Positions 50,325-59,479 of a stretch of 64,000 nt of DNA are shown here, in pieces. Source of the DNA: Paenibacillus xylanexedens. Its GTDB lineage: Bacteria; Bacillota; Bacilli; Paenibacillales; Paenibacillaceae. Location: assembly GCF_001908275.1 (NCBI RefSeq), contig NZ_CP018620.1:2666001-2730000 (forward strand), written 5' to 3'. The position numbers were made by a program, and so were the translations under genes. The notes beneath the pieces are model-generated. The model was not told the DNA's origin, did no database searches, and saw nothing but the letters and a program-made list of their open reading frames with translations. Positions within the stretch are counted from its first letter, which is position 1. Every line of letters starts with the position of its first letter.

Positions 50325-51301
50325 CTACGCTGTAATAATTCGATCTTTCGTTTGTCTATTCCGATGTTCTATCGCTTCCTCATAATCCCCGATCAGTGTG
50401 TCAAAAATATGCTCCCACGACCGCTGCTCAGCCAGCTTTCTGCCTTCCAGTCCCATCATCCTCAATTGGTTCACGTGGTTTCCCCAGAGACATATCTCCC
50501 GAATCAGTGCATCAGCCTGACCTGGCTCGAATAACACACCATTGCGGTGAGGGGATATCAGATCCTTTACACCTCCGGCATTGGCCGCCACCACAGGAAG
50601 TCCTGAAGCCATCGCTTCCAGTACCACATTGCCAAATGTCTCCGTAGAGGAAGGAAACACAAACAGATCTGCCGAAGCATACATAACAGCAAGTTCTTCC
50701 CCATGCATATATCCTGTATAAGTGACATTGGGTGGGGTTTGCAGACGCATTTTGGGAAGAGATGGGCCGTCGCCAACGATAATCCAGTGTACACGGGACT
50801 GCATTTCCTGTGGCAACTGCTCAGGGTGTTTAACGTTTCCTGTGATGGAGTTAGTGTTGCATCACAGGCACGGTGGAACCACTGGATATACTTCCAGTAG
50901 AGAGGAATCATGCTTTTCAACCGGTAGTATTCGAGATAACGATCGAAGTGGGTATGGTAGGAGACAACATGCGGAAGATGGTGTTTGAGCGCATACCTCA
51001 GACCAAGCAACCCCATATTAAAAGGCGTAGCGATATGCAGCAGATCGGGTTGAAAGGTCTGTAGCTGCTTGTGCGTGTCTGCTCTGTTGGGTAGAGCAAT
51101 GCGGCATTCGGGATACAGAAAAAAAGGGATGTTGGCAACCGATCGGACTTGAGTCTCATGGCTTCCTTCAATGATGGAGTTCGGAGTAAACAGCAGATGT
51201 TCAATTCTTCTGCGGTTCAGATGGTTACTCAAGCGGTGGAGCGTGCCAGCAACACCATTGGTTTCCGGAAGATAGGTGTCTGTGAACAAGGCCAGTCGCA
51301 T
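50325..51301 (-). pseudogene. Glycosyltransferase family 4, internal deletion and frameshift
   Basis: On the - strand, the frame from 51301 (MRLALFTDTYLPETNGVAG) carries the N-terminal Rossmann domain to about TPSQETLNT near 50850. The C-terminal domain (HWIIVGDGPSLPKM, then FVFPSSTETFGNVVLEAMASG with the E-x7-E motif) is intact but in another frame, ending at 50325. The usual linker of roughly 40-65 residues, containing the GVD and YVGRLAPEK regions, is missing. It is therefore a deletion pseudogene of a diacylglycerol or mannosyl transferase-like enzyme. Confidence 0.8.
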
Positions 51302-51415
51302 CATTACCCCTCCCAAGACTCGTGATGTCAAGATCATAACAGCGGAACATTTTCCAGAGGTCAAGTGCACGTTAACTTGACGATATTCCCTGTAAAATGA
51401 CTTCGGCAAGAACAT

Positions 51416-51443
51416 GTAAACTTCCATAAGTTCAACTTATATA
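51416..51443 (+). repeat. Possible solo terminus of the MITE-like repeat
   Basis: GTAAACTTCCATAAGTTCAA followed by CTTATATA resembles the 3' terminus of copy B without gaps, about 22 of 29 positions including the flanking base. It overlaps the likely promoter of the next gene. AT-rich sequence makes chance similarity possible. Confidence 0.3.
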
Positions 51444-51460
51444 GCGTATTCTGCTATGAT
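51431..51460 (+). promoter_or_regulatory. Candidate promoter of the DUF4375-like gene
   Basis: TTCAAC (51431-51436), an 18-base spacer and an extended -10, TGCTATGAT (TATGAT at 51455-51460), lie about 54 bases before the ATG at 51514. The -35 is only a partial match, so confidence is moderate. Confidence 0.45.
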
Positions 51461-51513
51461 GTAATAACGTGTCGGCGTATATATAGACAGAGAGATACAG
51501 GAGGCAGAGAAAG

Positions 51514-52083
51514 ATGAACAAGTTACAAGAAGAATTGCAGGAGTTGTTACCACTCGATCAGCTTGAAGAGATGTCAGGTGAAGAAGTGGTGGTGAGTGTT
51601 GCCATGGACCTTTATCGGGCTGAATTTTCGACGATTCGAGAAAGTGGGCCGGAACTTCCGCAAGTATTGCGAGATATCATTCTAATCATTGATCTGGATA
51701 CCGAGCTGTCCATGAACGGGATGACCGGTTTCCTTGAGAATTCCAGCGGACAGTATCTGGGTGAGACGATAACAGCTATGGAGCGGATCGGCAATGATGC
51801 AGATGCTGTGATCCTGAAGAAGATAGAGCAGATGTTGTCCGAAAGCGGTGTAACGCACGGGCAATTACGAGATAATGTGAATGGCCTGTCCGAAGATGAC
51901 ATCACGACAAGCCTGCAAACACACGGGGAACAGATTCATGAGGTATTACAGCAGATTGAACTGGAAGCCGCGAATTTGAGCATGCAATCGGATAACGAAG
52001 AAAGCTTTGACCTGCTGTATCAATATGTGGACGAAAATAAAGAACGTTTGAAACAGGAGATGCAACACGTTTTGTCTAATTGA
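51514..52083 (+). CDS. DUF4375/DMP19-like protein
   Basis: 189 residues, acidic and mostly helical. The segment LIIDLDTELSMNGMTGFLENSSGQYLGETITAM matches the core of DMP19/DUF4375 proteins, in which DxExxNGGFxQF-like residues are followed by an ENSSG turn; some members bind DNA or HU-like proteins, others are immunity proteins. Role here unknown. ATG after AGGAGGCAG. Confidence 0.65.
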   Translation: MNKLQEELQELLPLDQLEEMSGEEVVVSVAMDLYRAEFSTIRESGPELPQVLRDIILIIDLDTELSMNGMTGFLENSSGQYLGETITAMERIGNDADAVILKKIEQMLSESGVTHGQLRDNVNGLSEDDITTSLQTHGEQIHEVLQQIELEAANLSMQSDNEESFDLLYQYVDENKERLKQEMQHVLSN

Positions 52084-52101
52084 GTGGGAAGAGGAGGCAA
52101 A

Positions 52102-52395
52102 ATGACAATCATGAACAAACGATTAGCGCTGGAATCCTTTTTGGTTACCTTGTTATTCATCATCGGTTTTGTAGCTTGGAATATCGTCCAAGGCATGATC
52201 ATGACCATGAATTATGTACCTGATCTGACAAACACCGCTACCTACGGTAACCCATTGCAATCCAAGGTTGCTTTTGGAACTGTGGTTCGGTGGGATATAA
52301 CATCCATGATCATGGCTGTTGCCGGATTTATTTTGCTTGCTGCCGCATATTACGGTCTTCGATCAGGAATTCAGCGTTGGACACAGCGTTCCTGA
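52102..52395 (+). CDS. Small two-helix membrane protein
   Basis: 97 residues from ATG 52102, after GAGGAGG. Hydrophobic helices at about 10-32 and 62-85 flank an extracytoplasmic loop with YVPDLTNTATYGNPLQSK. It is 18 bases after the DUF4375-like gene, presumably the same transcript. Unrecognised. Confidence 0.6.
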   Translation: MTIMNKRLALESFLVTLLFIIGFVAWNIVQGMIMTMNYVPDLTNTATYGNPLQSKVAFGTVVRWDITSMIMAVAGFILLAAAYYGLRSGIQRWTQRS

Positions 52396-52476
52396 TGTTT
52401 TATCCGCTTAGAGTCCATGTTCTGTACTTACTTACGCTGCCTTTGCAGCACAACAATTGAAACTCATATACAACTG

Positions 52477-52506
52477 CCCTGAGTCTATTAGACTCAGGTT
52501 ATTTGC
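52477..52506 (+). terminator. Hairpin, weak terminator or operator
   Basis: CCTGAGTC pairs perfectly with GACTCAGG around TATTA. The T tract after it is broken (TTATTTG), so it may end the membrane-protein unit or be an operator for the downstream PTS operon. Confidence 0.5.
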
Positions 52507-52570
52507 TATGGCTAATGTTTTTCCGCTTCGAAGGGGAAATTTTCTAGATCCAAGGTCAAGGAAGAATCCG

Positions 52571-52596
52571 TTACAATGATCTTGTAAGCGCTTATC
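52571..52596 (+). promoter_or_regulatory. Candidate promoter -10 and cre-like site of the PTS operon
   Basis: TACAAT (52572-52577) is a plausible -10 box. Directly after it, TTGTAAGCGCTTATC (52582-52596) contains the palindrome TAAGCGCTTA and matches the catabolite-responsive-element core (TGNAANCGNTTNCA-like) apart from the last positions. CcpA bound here would repress the operon when preferred sugars are present. Confidence 0.5.
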
Positions 52597-52630
52597 GTTT
52601 TGGATAGAGAGAGGAGGAGAGACAGAGATC

Positions 52631-53086
52631 ATGATTACAACCAATCAGATTTATCTCGATCAGACATTGCATAGTAAAGAGGACGTATTTGATTTTATAT
52701 CTGCGGAGGCAGAGCGTTACAGCATCACTACAAACCGTGCACAACTTGCGGCTGATCTGTGGGAACGCGAACGTGTCTACTCCACCGGACTTCAGGATCA
52801 CTTTGCGATTCCCCATACCCAGAGTGAAGTTGTAACACGTCCGGCAGTGATGGTCATTCGATTGCGGGAGCCCATTGATTGGGAATCTCATGACGGCAAG
52901 CCGGTAAAATATATTTTTGCCATCCTTGTGCCTAAAGGTCATGTAGACGTATCCCATCTGCAAATCATCTCTTCACTTGCCACCTTATTGCTGGAAGATT
53001 CATTCAAAGAGGCCATCGCAGAAGCGGTGCAGCCGGAAGATGTATATGCGTTGCTTCATCAATATACGGAAGGACTGGTGTCATAA
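52631..53086 (+). CDS. PTS fructose/mannitol-type EIIA component
   Basis: 151-residue EIIA domain of the fructose-mannitol family. The phosphorylated histidine is H62 in FAIPHTQS. It receives phosphate from HPr and passes it to the EIIB encoded next. ATG after GAGGAGAGACAG. First gene of the PTS-mannosidase operon, overlapping the EIIB start. Confidence 0.88.
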   Translation: MITTNQIYLDQTLHSKEDVFDFISAEAERYSITTNRAQLAADLWERERVYSTGLQDHFAIPHTQSEVVTRPAVMVIRLREPIDWESHDGKPVKYIFAILVPKGHVDVSHLQIISSLATLLLEDSFKEAIAEAVQPEDVYALLHQYTEGLVS

Positions 53087-53403
53087 TGAAAATCGTAGGT
53101 GTAACGTCATGTATCGCAGGTCTCGCCCATACCCCGATGGCCGCCAAAGCATTGGAGAAAGCAGCTCAGCAACTGGGATATGAGATCAAAGTGGAACAGC
53201 AGGGAGCCATGGGACAAGTCAATAAGCTGACGGAAGAAGATATTGCTGCAGCGAATTTTGTACTGATTGCAGCGGATCAAACGGTGAAGGACATGGATCG
53301 GTTTGGCGATAAAAAAATCGTACGTGTCAAAATCAGTCATGCCGTAAGTCAGGCAGAAGCGGTATTAACCAAAGCCGTCGAGGCTGTGAACGAACAAGCT
53401 TAA
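53086..53403 (+). CDS. PTS fructose-type EIIB component
   Basis: 105 residues. The phospho-cysteine is C9 in GVTSCIAGLAHTPMAA, the usual fructose-family EIIB signature. It carries phosphate from EIIA to the incoming sugar. The ATG overlaps the TAA of the EIIA gene (TAATG). Confidence 0.88.
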   Translation: MKIVGVTSCIAGLAHTPMAAKALEKAAQQLGYEIKVEQQGAMGQVNKLTEEDIAAANFVLIAADQTVKDMDRFGDKKIVRVKISHAVSQAEAVLTKAVEAVNEQA

Positions 53404-53432
53404 CCCCACCTTCCACATGAGGAGAGAGTACG

Positions 53433-54551
53433 ATGAGAAAATGGTTTGGTGAAGCAAAAACACATCTAATGACAGGTATCTCCTATCTGCTGCCCGTCAT
53501 TATCGCGGGTTCCCTGGTCGTTGCCATCTGCAAAATTATCGCACTATCAATGGGTATTACTGATCTTGATCCGTACAAAGATGGAAGCGGATTCTTGCAT
53601 ATTTTATATCTCGTGCAAAATGTAGGATGGAGCGGCATCGGATTATTGACGATTGTCCTGTCCGGTTACATTGCCTACTCCATTGCTGACAAACCTGCGC
53701 TGGCCGCAGGTCTGATCGGCGGGGTGCTGGCACAGCAGACCAACGCTGGTTTCTTGGGCGCATTAATCTCCGGTTTTTTTGCCGGATACATCACCTTGTG
53801 GGTCAAAAACAAAGTTAAGATTACAGGTCCGGCCGCTGGCTCGGTACCGTTAATCATTTTACCGCTGATTACCGTAGGTTTAACCGGATTTCTGATGGCA
53901 GTCATTCTGGGTGGCCCGCTGGGCGCGCTGAATGAGTATCTCATTGCTTGGGTTCAAAACATGAGCCAGAGCGGAACCAATACCGTTGTGCTTGCCATTA
54001 TTCTGGGGGCAATGATTGGATTCGATCTCGGCGGACCCGTCAACAAAGCGGCATGGATGGCAGGCAATGCCCTGTTCCTGTCCGGTGTCTATCTGCCGAA
54101 TATTTTCATTAATATTGCCATCTGCATTCCGCCGCTTGGTTATGGTTTGGCAACATTGCTGATGAAGAAACGTTTTTCCAAAACCTATCAGGAAGCGGGA
54201 AAAGGTGCAGTGATTATGGGTGTGATCGGTATCACGGAAGGTGCAATTCCGTTCACACTGCGTAACCCTGCCAAAATGATTCTGGTCAACATGTTTGCCT
54301 GTGCAACGGGCGCTGCCTTGACTGCACTGCTGGGAGCACATATCATCATGCCACCAATTGGCGGCTTATATGGAGCTGTGTCAGTAGGTACCCCAATCGC
54401 GTACCTTGCCGGAGGCATTGTCGGCGCACTGATCGTGGCGGGTGGCACCATGTTGGTGAACTTCCGCGATGAAGAAGAGAAACAGCCTGCCAAGACTCAG
54501 GAAGCTTCAGTGAAGAAAAACGGGGAAGAAATAGAACTCGTTTTTGACTAA
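53433..54551 (+). CDS. PTS fructose-type EIIC permease (MngA-like)
   Basis: 372-residue membrane permease with about eight to ten transmembrane helices. GISYLLPVIIAGSLV at the start, GFDLGGPVNKAAW in the middle and ITEGAIPF in the second half are conserved fructose-family EIIC motifs. It transports and phosphorylates the substrate. Next to a GH38 mannosidase, the MngA (2-O-alpha-mannosyl-D-glycerate) transporter is the best model, with the three PTS domains split into separate genes here. Confidence 0.86.
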   Translation: MRKWFGEAKTHLMTGISYLLPVIIAGSLVVAICKIIALSMGITDLDPYKDGSGFLHILYLVQNVGWSGIGLLTIVLSGYIAYSIADKPALAAGLIGGVLAQQTNAGFLGALISGFFAGYITLWVKNKVKITGPAAGSVPLIILPLITVGLTGFLMAVILGGPLGALNEYLIAWVQNMSQSGTNTVVLAIILGAMIGFDLGGPVNKAAWMAGNALFLSGVYLPNIFINIAICIPPLGYGLATLLMKKRFSKTYQEAGKGAVIMGVIGITEGAIPFTLRNPAKMILVNMFACATGAALTALLGAHIIMPPIGGLYGAVSVGTPIAYLAGGIVGALIVAGGTMLVNFRDEEEKQPAKTQEASVKKNGEEIELVFD

Positions 54552-54578
54552 AAAAAGCATCTGGAGGGATATAGAGAT

Positions 54579-57257
54579 ATGAGTGAAAGAAATCGTACCA
54601 AAGTACATGTGATTCCACATACGCACTGGGACCGGGAATGGTATTTTACGACCTCCCGTTCCAAAGTGTATCTCGTCAAACACGTCAAGGAAGTATTGGA
54701 TGCACTGGAGAATATCGATGGATTCCATTATTACCTGTTGGATGCACAGGGCTCGCTGCTGGATGATTACATCCGCTGGTGTCCCGAAGATGAGGAACGG
54801 ATCCGCCAACTGGTTTCTGCCAAACGACTGATGACGGGACCCTGGTATACACAGACGGATCAATTGGTGATTTCCAGTGAATCCATGGTCCGAAACCTGT
54901 ATTATGGTATGAAAACAGCACAAAAGTACGGACATGCGATGAAGGTTGGTTATGTCCCGGATGCATTTGGACAATCGGCACAGATGCCGCAGATCTATCG
55001 GGAGTTTGGCATTGAACGTTTCCTGTTCTGGCGTGGTGTCTCGGATAATACGAATCCACATACCGAGTTTACGTGGGAAGGGTCGGATGGCAGTCGTGTA
55101 TTTGCTGTACAGATGCCATTCGGGTATTACTACGGTGGTAACATTCCGGAAAATGAAGAAGATCTGATCCCTTATTTGGAGAAACAGATTGGTGCGCTGG
55201 AACGCAAAGCCTCCACCAAACATATCTATTTCCCTAATGGGTTTGATCAGGCGCCTGTGCGATTGAATCTGCCGGAGTTGATTAAACGGTTCAATGCACT
55301 GGATACAGAACGCGAATATGTGATGAATGAACCGGAACGTTTTCTGGCGGAGATCGAAGCGGATAGTCAGGATCTGCCTGTACTTCGGGGTGAATTAATG
55401 GAAGCCAAGCACATGCGGATTCACAAGTCCATTTTTTCCACCCGTGCGGATCTCAAGCAACAGAATAACCGAATTGAGAATCTGATTGCTAACACGCTCG
55501 AACCTGTACTTGCCATTAGCCATTCTCTCGGGCATGATTACCCGCATCGCATTGTGGAGGACATCTGGAAGCTGTTGTTTGAGAATGCGGCACATGACAG
55601 CATCGGTGGCTGTAACAGCGATACAACGAATCAGGACGTTGCGTTCCGTTACAAACAGGCCTATGATATCGCACTGAATTTGCTTGACCTGCATATGCGG
55701 ATGATTGCTTCAACGATACAGCAGGAGGAGACATTTGCGTTCACCCTGTTCAACACGCTACCGTATGTGCGAGGCGGGGTTACTGAGATTGAAGCTTATA
55801 TTCCGGAAGAATCCTTTGTGATTCGGGATACGAAGGGGCGCGAGCTGGCCTACACCATTGTGGAAAAAGTAGACCAGACCGATTATGTGCTTGGACAGCA
55901 CATCGATCTCAATCCAAGCCGCAAAGTGCATCTGCCGGAACGGGTATATCGCGCCAAATTGCTGGTGGAACTGCAAGAGGTCCCGGCGATGGGTTACACC
56001 CAGATTGTTTTTGATTTCAGTCAGGGCGCTGCACCTGTCATTGAACGACGTAACGAGGACAAGATTGAAAATGAACATTTCACTATTGCGCTGCAAGCAA
56101 ACGGCACCTTGCAAATTACAGATAAGCGATCTGGCCAAGTGTATGCGGATCAAATGGTCTTTGAAGATAACGGGGATGACGGAGATTCCTACAATTATTC
56201 TCCTCCCGAGCGGGATCTGATTGTTTCTTCGGCAGGTAGCCAGATGAGTGCGACGACCACCCAAACGTCTGTATCTCAGACACTATCCCTGCGTTTCACG
56301 TTGGATGTTCCCTACGATCTGGAAGAGCGCGCCGCAGGTATCACGTCGGGAGCATTGCCAATGCAAGTGGAGATATCTCTTCGCAAAGGAGAGAATCTGA
56401 TCCGTTTCCAGGTTCAGGTGCAGAATGAGGTGTTCAGCCACCGTCTGCGTGTCCTTTTTGATACAGGAATTGCTTCCGCCCTATCCATTGCAGACCAGCC
56501 TTTCGGTGTGATTGCTCGTCCAACCTCATTGCCAGAAGTGGACGTATGGGAGCGCGAACAATGGCAGGAGAAACCGATCACTATTGAAGCGATGCAGAGT
56601 TATGCGGGGTTGAACAACGGTACGCGTGGTATGGCTGTGATGACGGGGGGTGTACGTGAGTATGAGATTGTTGGCGAGCAAATGGATACCATTGCCCTGA
56701 CCTTGTTCCGTACTTTTGGTTTCATGGGTAAGGAAAACCTGTTGTATCGTCCTGGCCGGGCCTCCGGTGAGAAAATTGTGGCTACACCTGATGCGCAATT
56801 ACTTGGCGAGCTCTCCTTTACCTTTGGCCTGCATATCCAGACTTCCGGGTTCGACGAAGCGAATGTGGCCCGTGCTGCGCGTGAATATTTGACACCGATC
56901 AGCAGTTATCAGCTATGCGACTTTTTGAACGGACGACTGATCTTTGCTTTCCGCGATGAGGCACTTGTTCTTGATACAGACTATAGCCTGATGTCGTTCA
57001 GCAACGATTCCAACGTGGTGTTAAGCAGTTTCAAGAAAGCAGAGCAGAGTGACGGATACATTGTACGTGTCTTCAATCCGTATTTGTCACAGTCTGCTAA
57101 CGTGAACATGCACTTTAATCAACCTGTACATGCAGAGCGTGTATCTCTTGGTGAACAACCACTGGAGCCTCAGCAGAGGTTAACCGATGGAGAAGAGGTC
57201 GTTCGTTTGCCGGAACTCGCACATTGTAAATTGATGACGGTACTTGTATCGATATAA
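54579..57257 (+). CDS. mngB: GH38 alpha-mannosidase, MngB-like
   Basis: 892 residues, the length of E. coli MngB. The zinc-binding HTHWD is at 14-18 (PHTHWDREW), the nucleophile D128 lies in GYVPDAFGQSAQMPQI, and HDSIGGCNSD carries another zinc ligand. The remainder is the middle-helical and beta-sandwich domains of GH38. MngB hydrolyses the phosphorylated mannosylglycerate imported by MngA. Located directly after EIIC in the same operon, so this assignment is well supported, though the true substrate could be another alpha-mannoside. Confidence 0.87.
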   Translation: MSERNRTKVHVIPHTHWDREWYFTTSRSKVYLVKHVKEVLDALENIDGFHYYLLDAQGSLLDDYIRWCPEDEERIRQLVSAKRLMTGPWYTQTDQLVISSESMVRNLYYGMKTAQKYGHAMKVGYVPDAFGQSAQMPQIYREFGIERFLFWRGVSDNTNPHTEFTWEGSDGSRVFAVQMPFGYYYGGNIPENEEDLIPYLEKQIGALERKASTKHIYFPNGFDQAPVRLNLPELIKRFNALDTEREYVMNEPERFLAEIEADSQDLPVLRGELMEAKHMRIHKSIFSTRADLKQQNNRIENLIANTLEPVLAISHSLGHDYPHRIVEDIWKLLFENAAHDSIGGCNSDTTNQDVAFRYKQAYDIALNLLDLHMRMIASTIQQEETFAFTLFNTLPYVRGGVTEIEAYIPEESFVIRDTKGRELAYTIVEKVDQTDYVLGQHIDLNPSRKVHLPERVYRAKLLVELQEVPAMGYTQIVFDFSQGAAPVIERRNEDKIENEHFTIALQANGTLQITDKRSGQVYADQMVFEDNGDDGDSYNYSPPERDLIVSSAGSQMSATTTQTSVSQTLSLRFTLDVPYDLEERAAGITSGALPMQVEISLRKGENLIRFQVQVQNEVFSHRLRVLFDTGIASALSIADQPFGVIARPTSLPEVDVWEREQWQEKPITIEAMQSYAGLNNGTRGMAVMTGGVREYEIVGEQMDTIALTLFRTFGFMGKENLLYRPGRASGEKIVATPDAQLLGELSFTFGLHIQTSGFDEANVARAAREYLTPISSYQLCDFLNGRLIFAFRDEALVLDTDYSLMSFSNDSNVVLSSFKKAEQSDGYIVRVFNPYLSQSANVNMHFNQPVHAERVSLGEQPLEPQQRLTDGEEVVRLPELAHCKLMTVLVSI

Positions 57258-57309
57258 GGTGGGCTTTAGTTTGACACAATCCTGATCAGAAGGGAGGTCG
57301 GATATCGGT

Positions 57310-59277
57310 ATGATTTTTCCAACTAAACGGTTGAAAAAGCTGTTCCACCTCATTCATGGTGAAGGACAGGAACAGGCTTGGACGAGCCAAGCACTTGCAG
57401 ACAGGCTGGAAGTTACTGTACGTACTATTCGGGATGATCTGAAAAAGCTGGATCATATCCTCGCGGGGCATGGCGGGAGCCTGGAATCCAAGCGTGGGCG
57501 GGGTTATTCCATTCGTGTGCATGATGCGAAGCGGTATAATGAGCTGTTGGAGGAACGGAAGGATGATGGGCAAAAAGGTGCTCCAGTACCTGGTTCGCCT
57601 GATGAGCGTATCCGTTATGAATTGTTCAAGCTGCTTGGTGAACCGGGTCATATCAAGATGGAAGACCTCGCTGATCAGCTGTTTATAAGCCGTGCAACAA
57701 TGAACAATGATCTGAAAATCATTCGTCAGATTTTGGAGAACTACCAGCTTCAGCTTCAGATCAAGCCAGGACATGGTGTGAAGGTCGTCGGAGACGAGCA
57801 AAGGTTTCGCTATTGCCTTGCCGAGTACGCCGATGCGCGAGATGAAGAACTGGGCCCCGAAGGAATGACCGTTGCACAGGAACGTTTGTTGTATCCAATC
57901 GAACCCGCACACATCCGCGAGATCGTCATTCGCCATGTAGGCAAACAGAATGTTCGTATTGCAGATGTGGCACTGAAAGATCTGATTACGCATCTGGCTG
58001 TTATGGTATTACGTATTAAGCAGGGGCATGAACTAGAGCGATTCGAGAAAGTGGAGGCGAATGTTCAGGATCAGCAACTTGCGCAGCAGATTATTCAGGA
58101 TCTGGAGTCGTTATATTCCATTCATTGTCCAGTTGGAGAACGAGATTATCTGCTGCTGCACATTGTTAGCAAAAAAATGACCGCTACCGATTGGAATGGA
58201 CTTCAAAGTGACCCGTTATATGTTGCTGTACAGCAGATGCTGGGACATATCTATGATCGTTACACCTATGATCTGCGGGATGATGAACGCTTGCCGAATG
58301 ATCTGTATGCCCATCTGAAGCCCATGATTACGCGGTTGGAACATGGCATGAACATGCGGAATCCACTGCTGGGACATATACGTAAATATTATCCACTCGC
58401 CTATGAGATTACGATAAGTGCAGTGAAACAGCTACAGACATATGTACCTCACGAAATCAATGACAGCGAGATCGGTTACCTGGCTCTTCATATTGGTGCA
58501 GCATTGGAACGTAAATACCAGATTCCTCATCGCAAACGGAAATCCGTGTTGCTGGTCTGTGGATCAGGATATGGCACAGCCCGTATTCTTGAATCCAGAT
58601 TACGTTCTTTATTTGCCGAGCTGGAGGTATCTCGTGTAGTTTCGCTACGGGAGTACGAGGAGATGGGGAGTGTGCCTGAAGATTTGGTCATTTCCACGAT
58701 CCGGTTACGCGAGTCCAAAGGCAAGCCGTCGGCTGTCATTGCTGCGATTCCATCGGAACGAGACATGGCAACGATCACTCATCTGGTGCGAACCAGTGAT
58801 GAGCAGGAGGAAATGACGCTGCTACGTTACTTTGATCCAGCGTTGTTCATGTTTCGGTCCGATCAGCCTGACAAAATGACACTTATGGCTGAGATGAGCG
58901 GAGCACTGTTGGAGAAGGGAGTTGTGACGGAGCAGTTCTGGCCCGCTGTGCAGGAACGGGAAAAGATGGCTTCAACGGCGCTTGGAAGAGGCATGGCGAT
59001 TCCGCACCCCATGGAGCTGAGTTCAACCCGTACGACCGTATCGGTATGTCTGCTCGAGAAGCCGATTCCGTGGGATGAGGAAAATGAAGTACATGCTGTA
59101 TTTATGTTATCCATCTGCAAAGAGGATTACGAACAGGCTATGGGAATCTATGATCTGTTTGTAGAGTTGATCCGACAGGAGGAGCAGCTGGAAAGCCTGC
59201 GATCCTGCGGCAGCTTCGATGCCTTTGCCCAACTTGTATGCGAAACGTTGAGTCTGAAAAGTACCGAAGTGTATTAA
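57310..59277 (+). CDS. PRD-containing transcriptional regulator with PTS EIIB/EIIA domains
   Basis: 655 residues of the MtlR/LicR/ManR class. Residues 1-60 are an HTH_11 domain (SQALADRLEVTVRTIRDDLK), ~95-165 a second Mga-like HTH, ~185-395 two PTS regulatory domains (PRDs), ~410-500 an EIIB-like domain (VLLVCGSGYGTARI, with the phospho-cysteine) and ~505-650 an EIIA domain (GMAIPHPMEL, with the phospho-histidine). Phosphorylation by PTS proteins controls its activity, so it likely activates the operon upstream. Starts 52 bases after the mannosidase stop; the repeat copy C begins right after its own stop codon. Confidence 0.87.
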   Translation: MIFPTKRLKKLFHLIHGEGQEQAWTSQALADRLEVTVRTIRDDLKKLDHILAGHGGSLESKRGRGYSIRVHDAKRYNELLEERKDDGQKGAPVPGSPDERIRYELFKLLGEPGHIKMEDLADQLFISRATMNNDLKIIRQILENYQLQLQIKPGHGVKVVGDEQRFRYCLAEYADARDEELGPEGMTVAQERLLYPIEPAHIREIVIRHVGKQNVRIADVALKDLITHLAVMVLRIKQGHELERFEKVEANVQDQQLAQQIIQDLESLYSIHCPVGERDYLLLHIVSKKMTATDWNGLQSDPLYVAVQQMLGHIYDRYTYDLRDDERLPNDLYAHLKPMITRLEHGMNMRNPLLGHIRKYYPLAYEITISAVKQLQTYVPHEINDSEIGYLALHIGAALERKYQIPHRKRKSVLLVCGSGYGTARILESRLRSLFAELEVSRVVSLREYEEMGSVPEDLVISTIRLRESKGKPSAVIAAIPSERDMATITHLVRTSDEQEEMTLLRYFDPALFMFRSDQPDKMTLMAEMSGALLEKGVVTEQFWPAVQEREKMASTALGRGMAIPHPMELSSTRTTVSVCLLEKPIPWDEENEVHAVFMLSICKEDYEQAMGIYDLFVELIRQEEQLESLRSCGSFDAFAQLVCETLSLKSTEVY

Positions 59278-59374
59278 TATATAAGTTCACTAAGGATAAT
59301 TCCACTGACACTCCGATGACAGAATAACTTTCCGATCGCTGTTATCCCCAGATTTTTCTGATCCCCTTTTCGGG
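59278..59374 (-). mobile_element. MITE-like structured repeat, truncated copy C
   Basis: About 97 bases matching the 3' half of copies A and B in reverse orientation (read on the - strand: AAAAATCTGGGGATAACAGC, then GATCGGAAAGTTATTCTGTC and ATCGGAGTG...). The terminal TATATA starts at 59278, one base after the regulator's stop codon. The 5' half, including the AGCTTTC hairpin, is missing. Only bases in common with A and B are counted. Confidence 0.68.
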
Positions 59375-59412
59375 TATAGATCAGCTCGTTACTATGTGAA
59401 ACTGCCCCAACC

Positions 59413-59459
59413 TAAAAACCGTCCTTCATCAGATTTGTCTGATAGAGGACGGTTTTTAT
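59413..59459. terminator. Bidirectional rho-independent terminator
   Basis: AAAAACCGTCCT and TCATCAGA pair with TCTGATAGAGGACGGTTTTT around a short loop, with A and T tracts on each side. It separates the regulator (+) from spo0M (-), which are convergent. Confidence 0.88.
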
Positions 59460-59479
59460 TCGTTTACACAAACTATAGA

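Noticed and set aside
50194..50385. 63-codon frame in the 50.2 kb gap
   Set aside because: Cysteine-rich shadow sequence that overlaps the 3' end of the glycosyltransferase pseudogene on the other strand; the strong ribosome site belongs to a different frame that stops after 15 codons.
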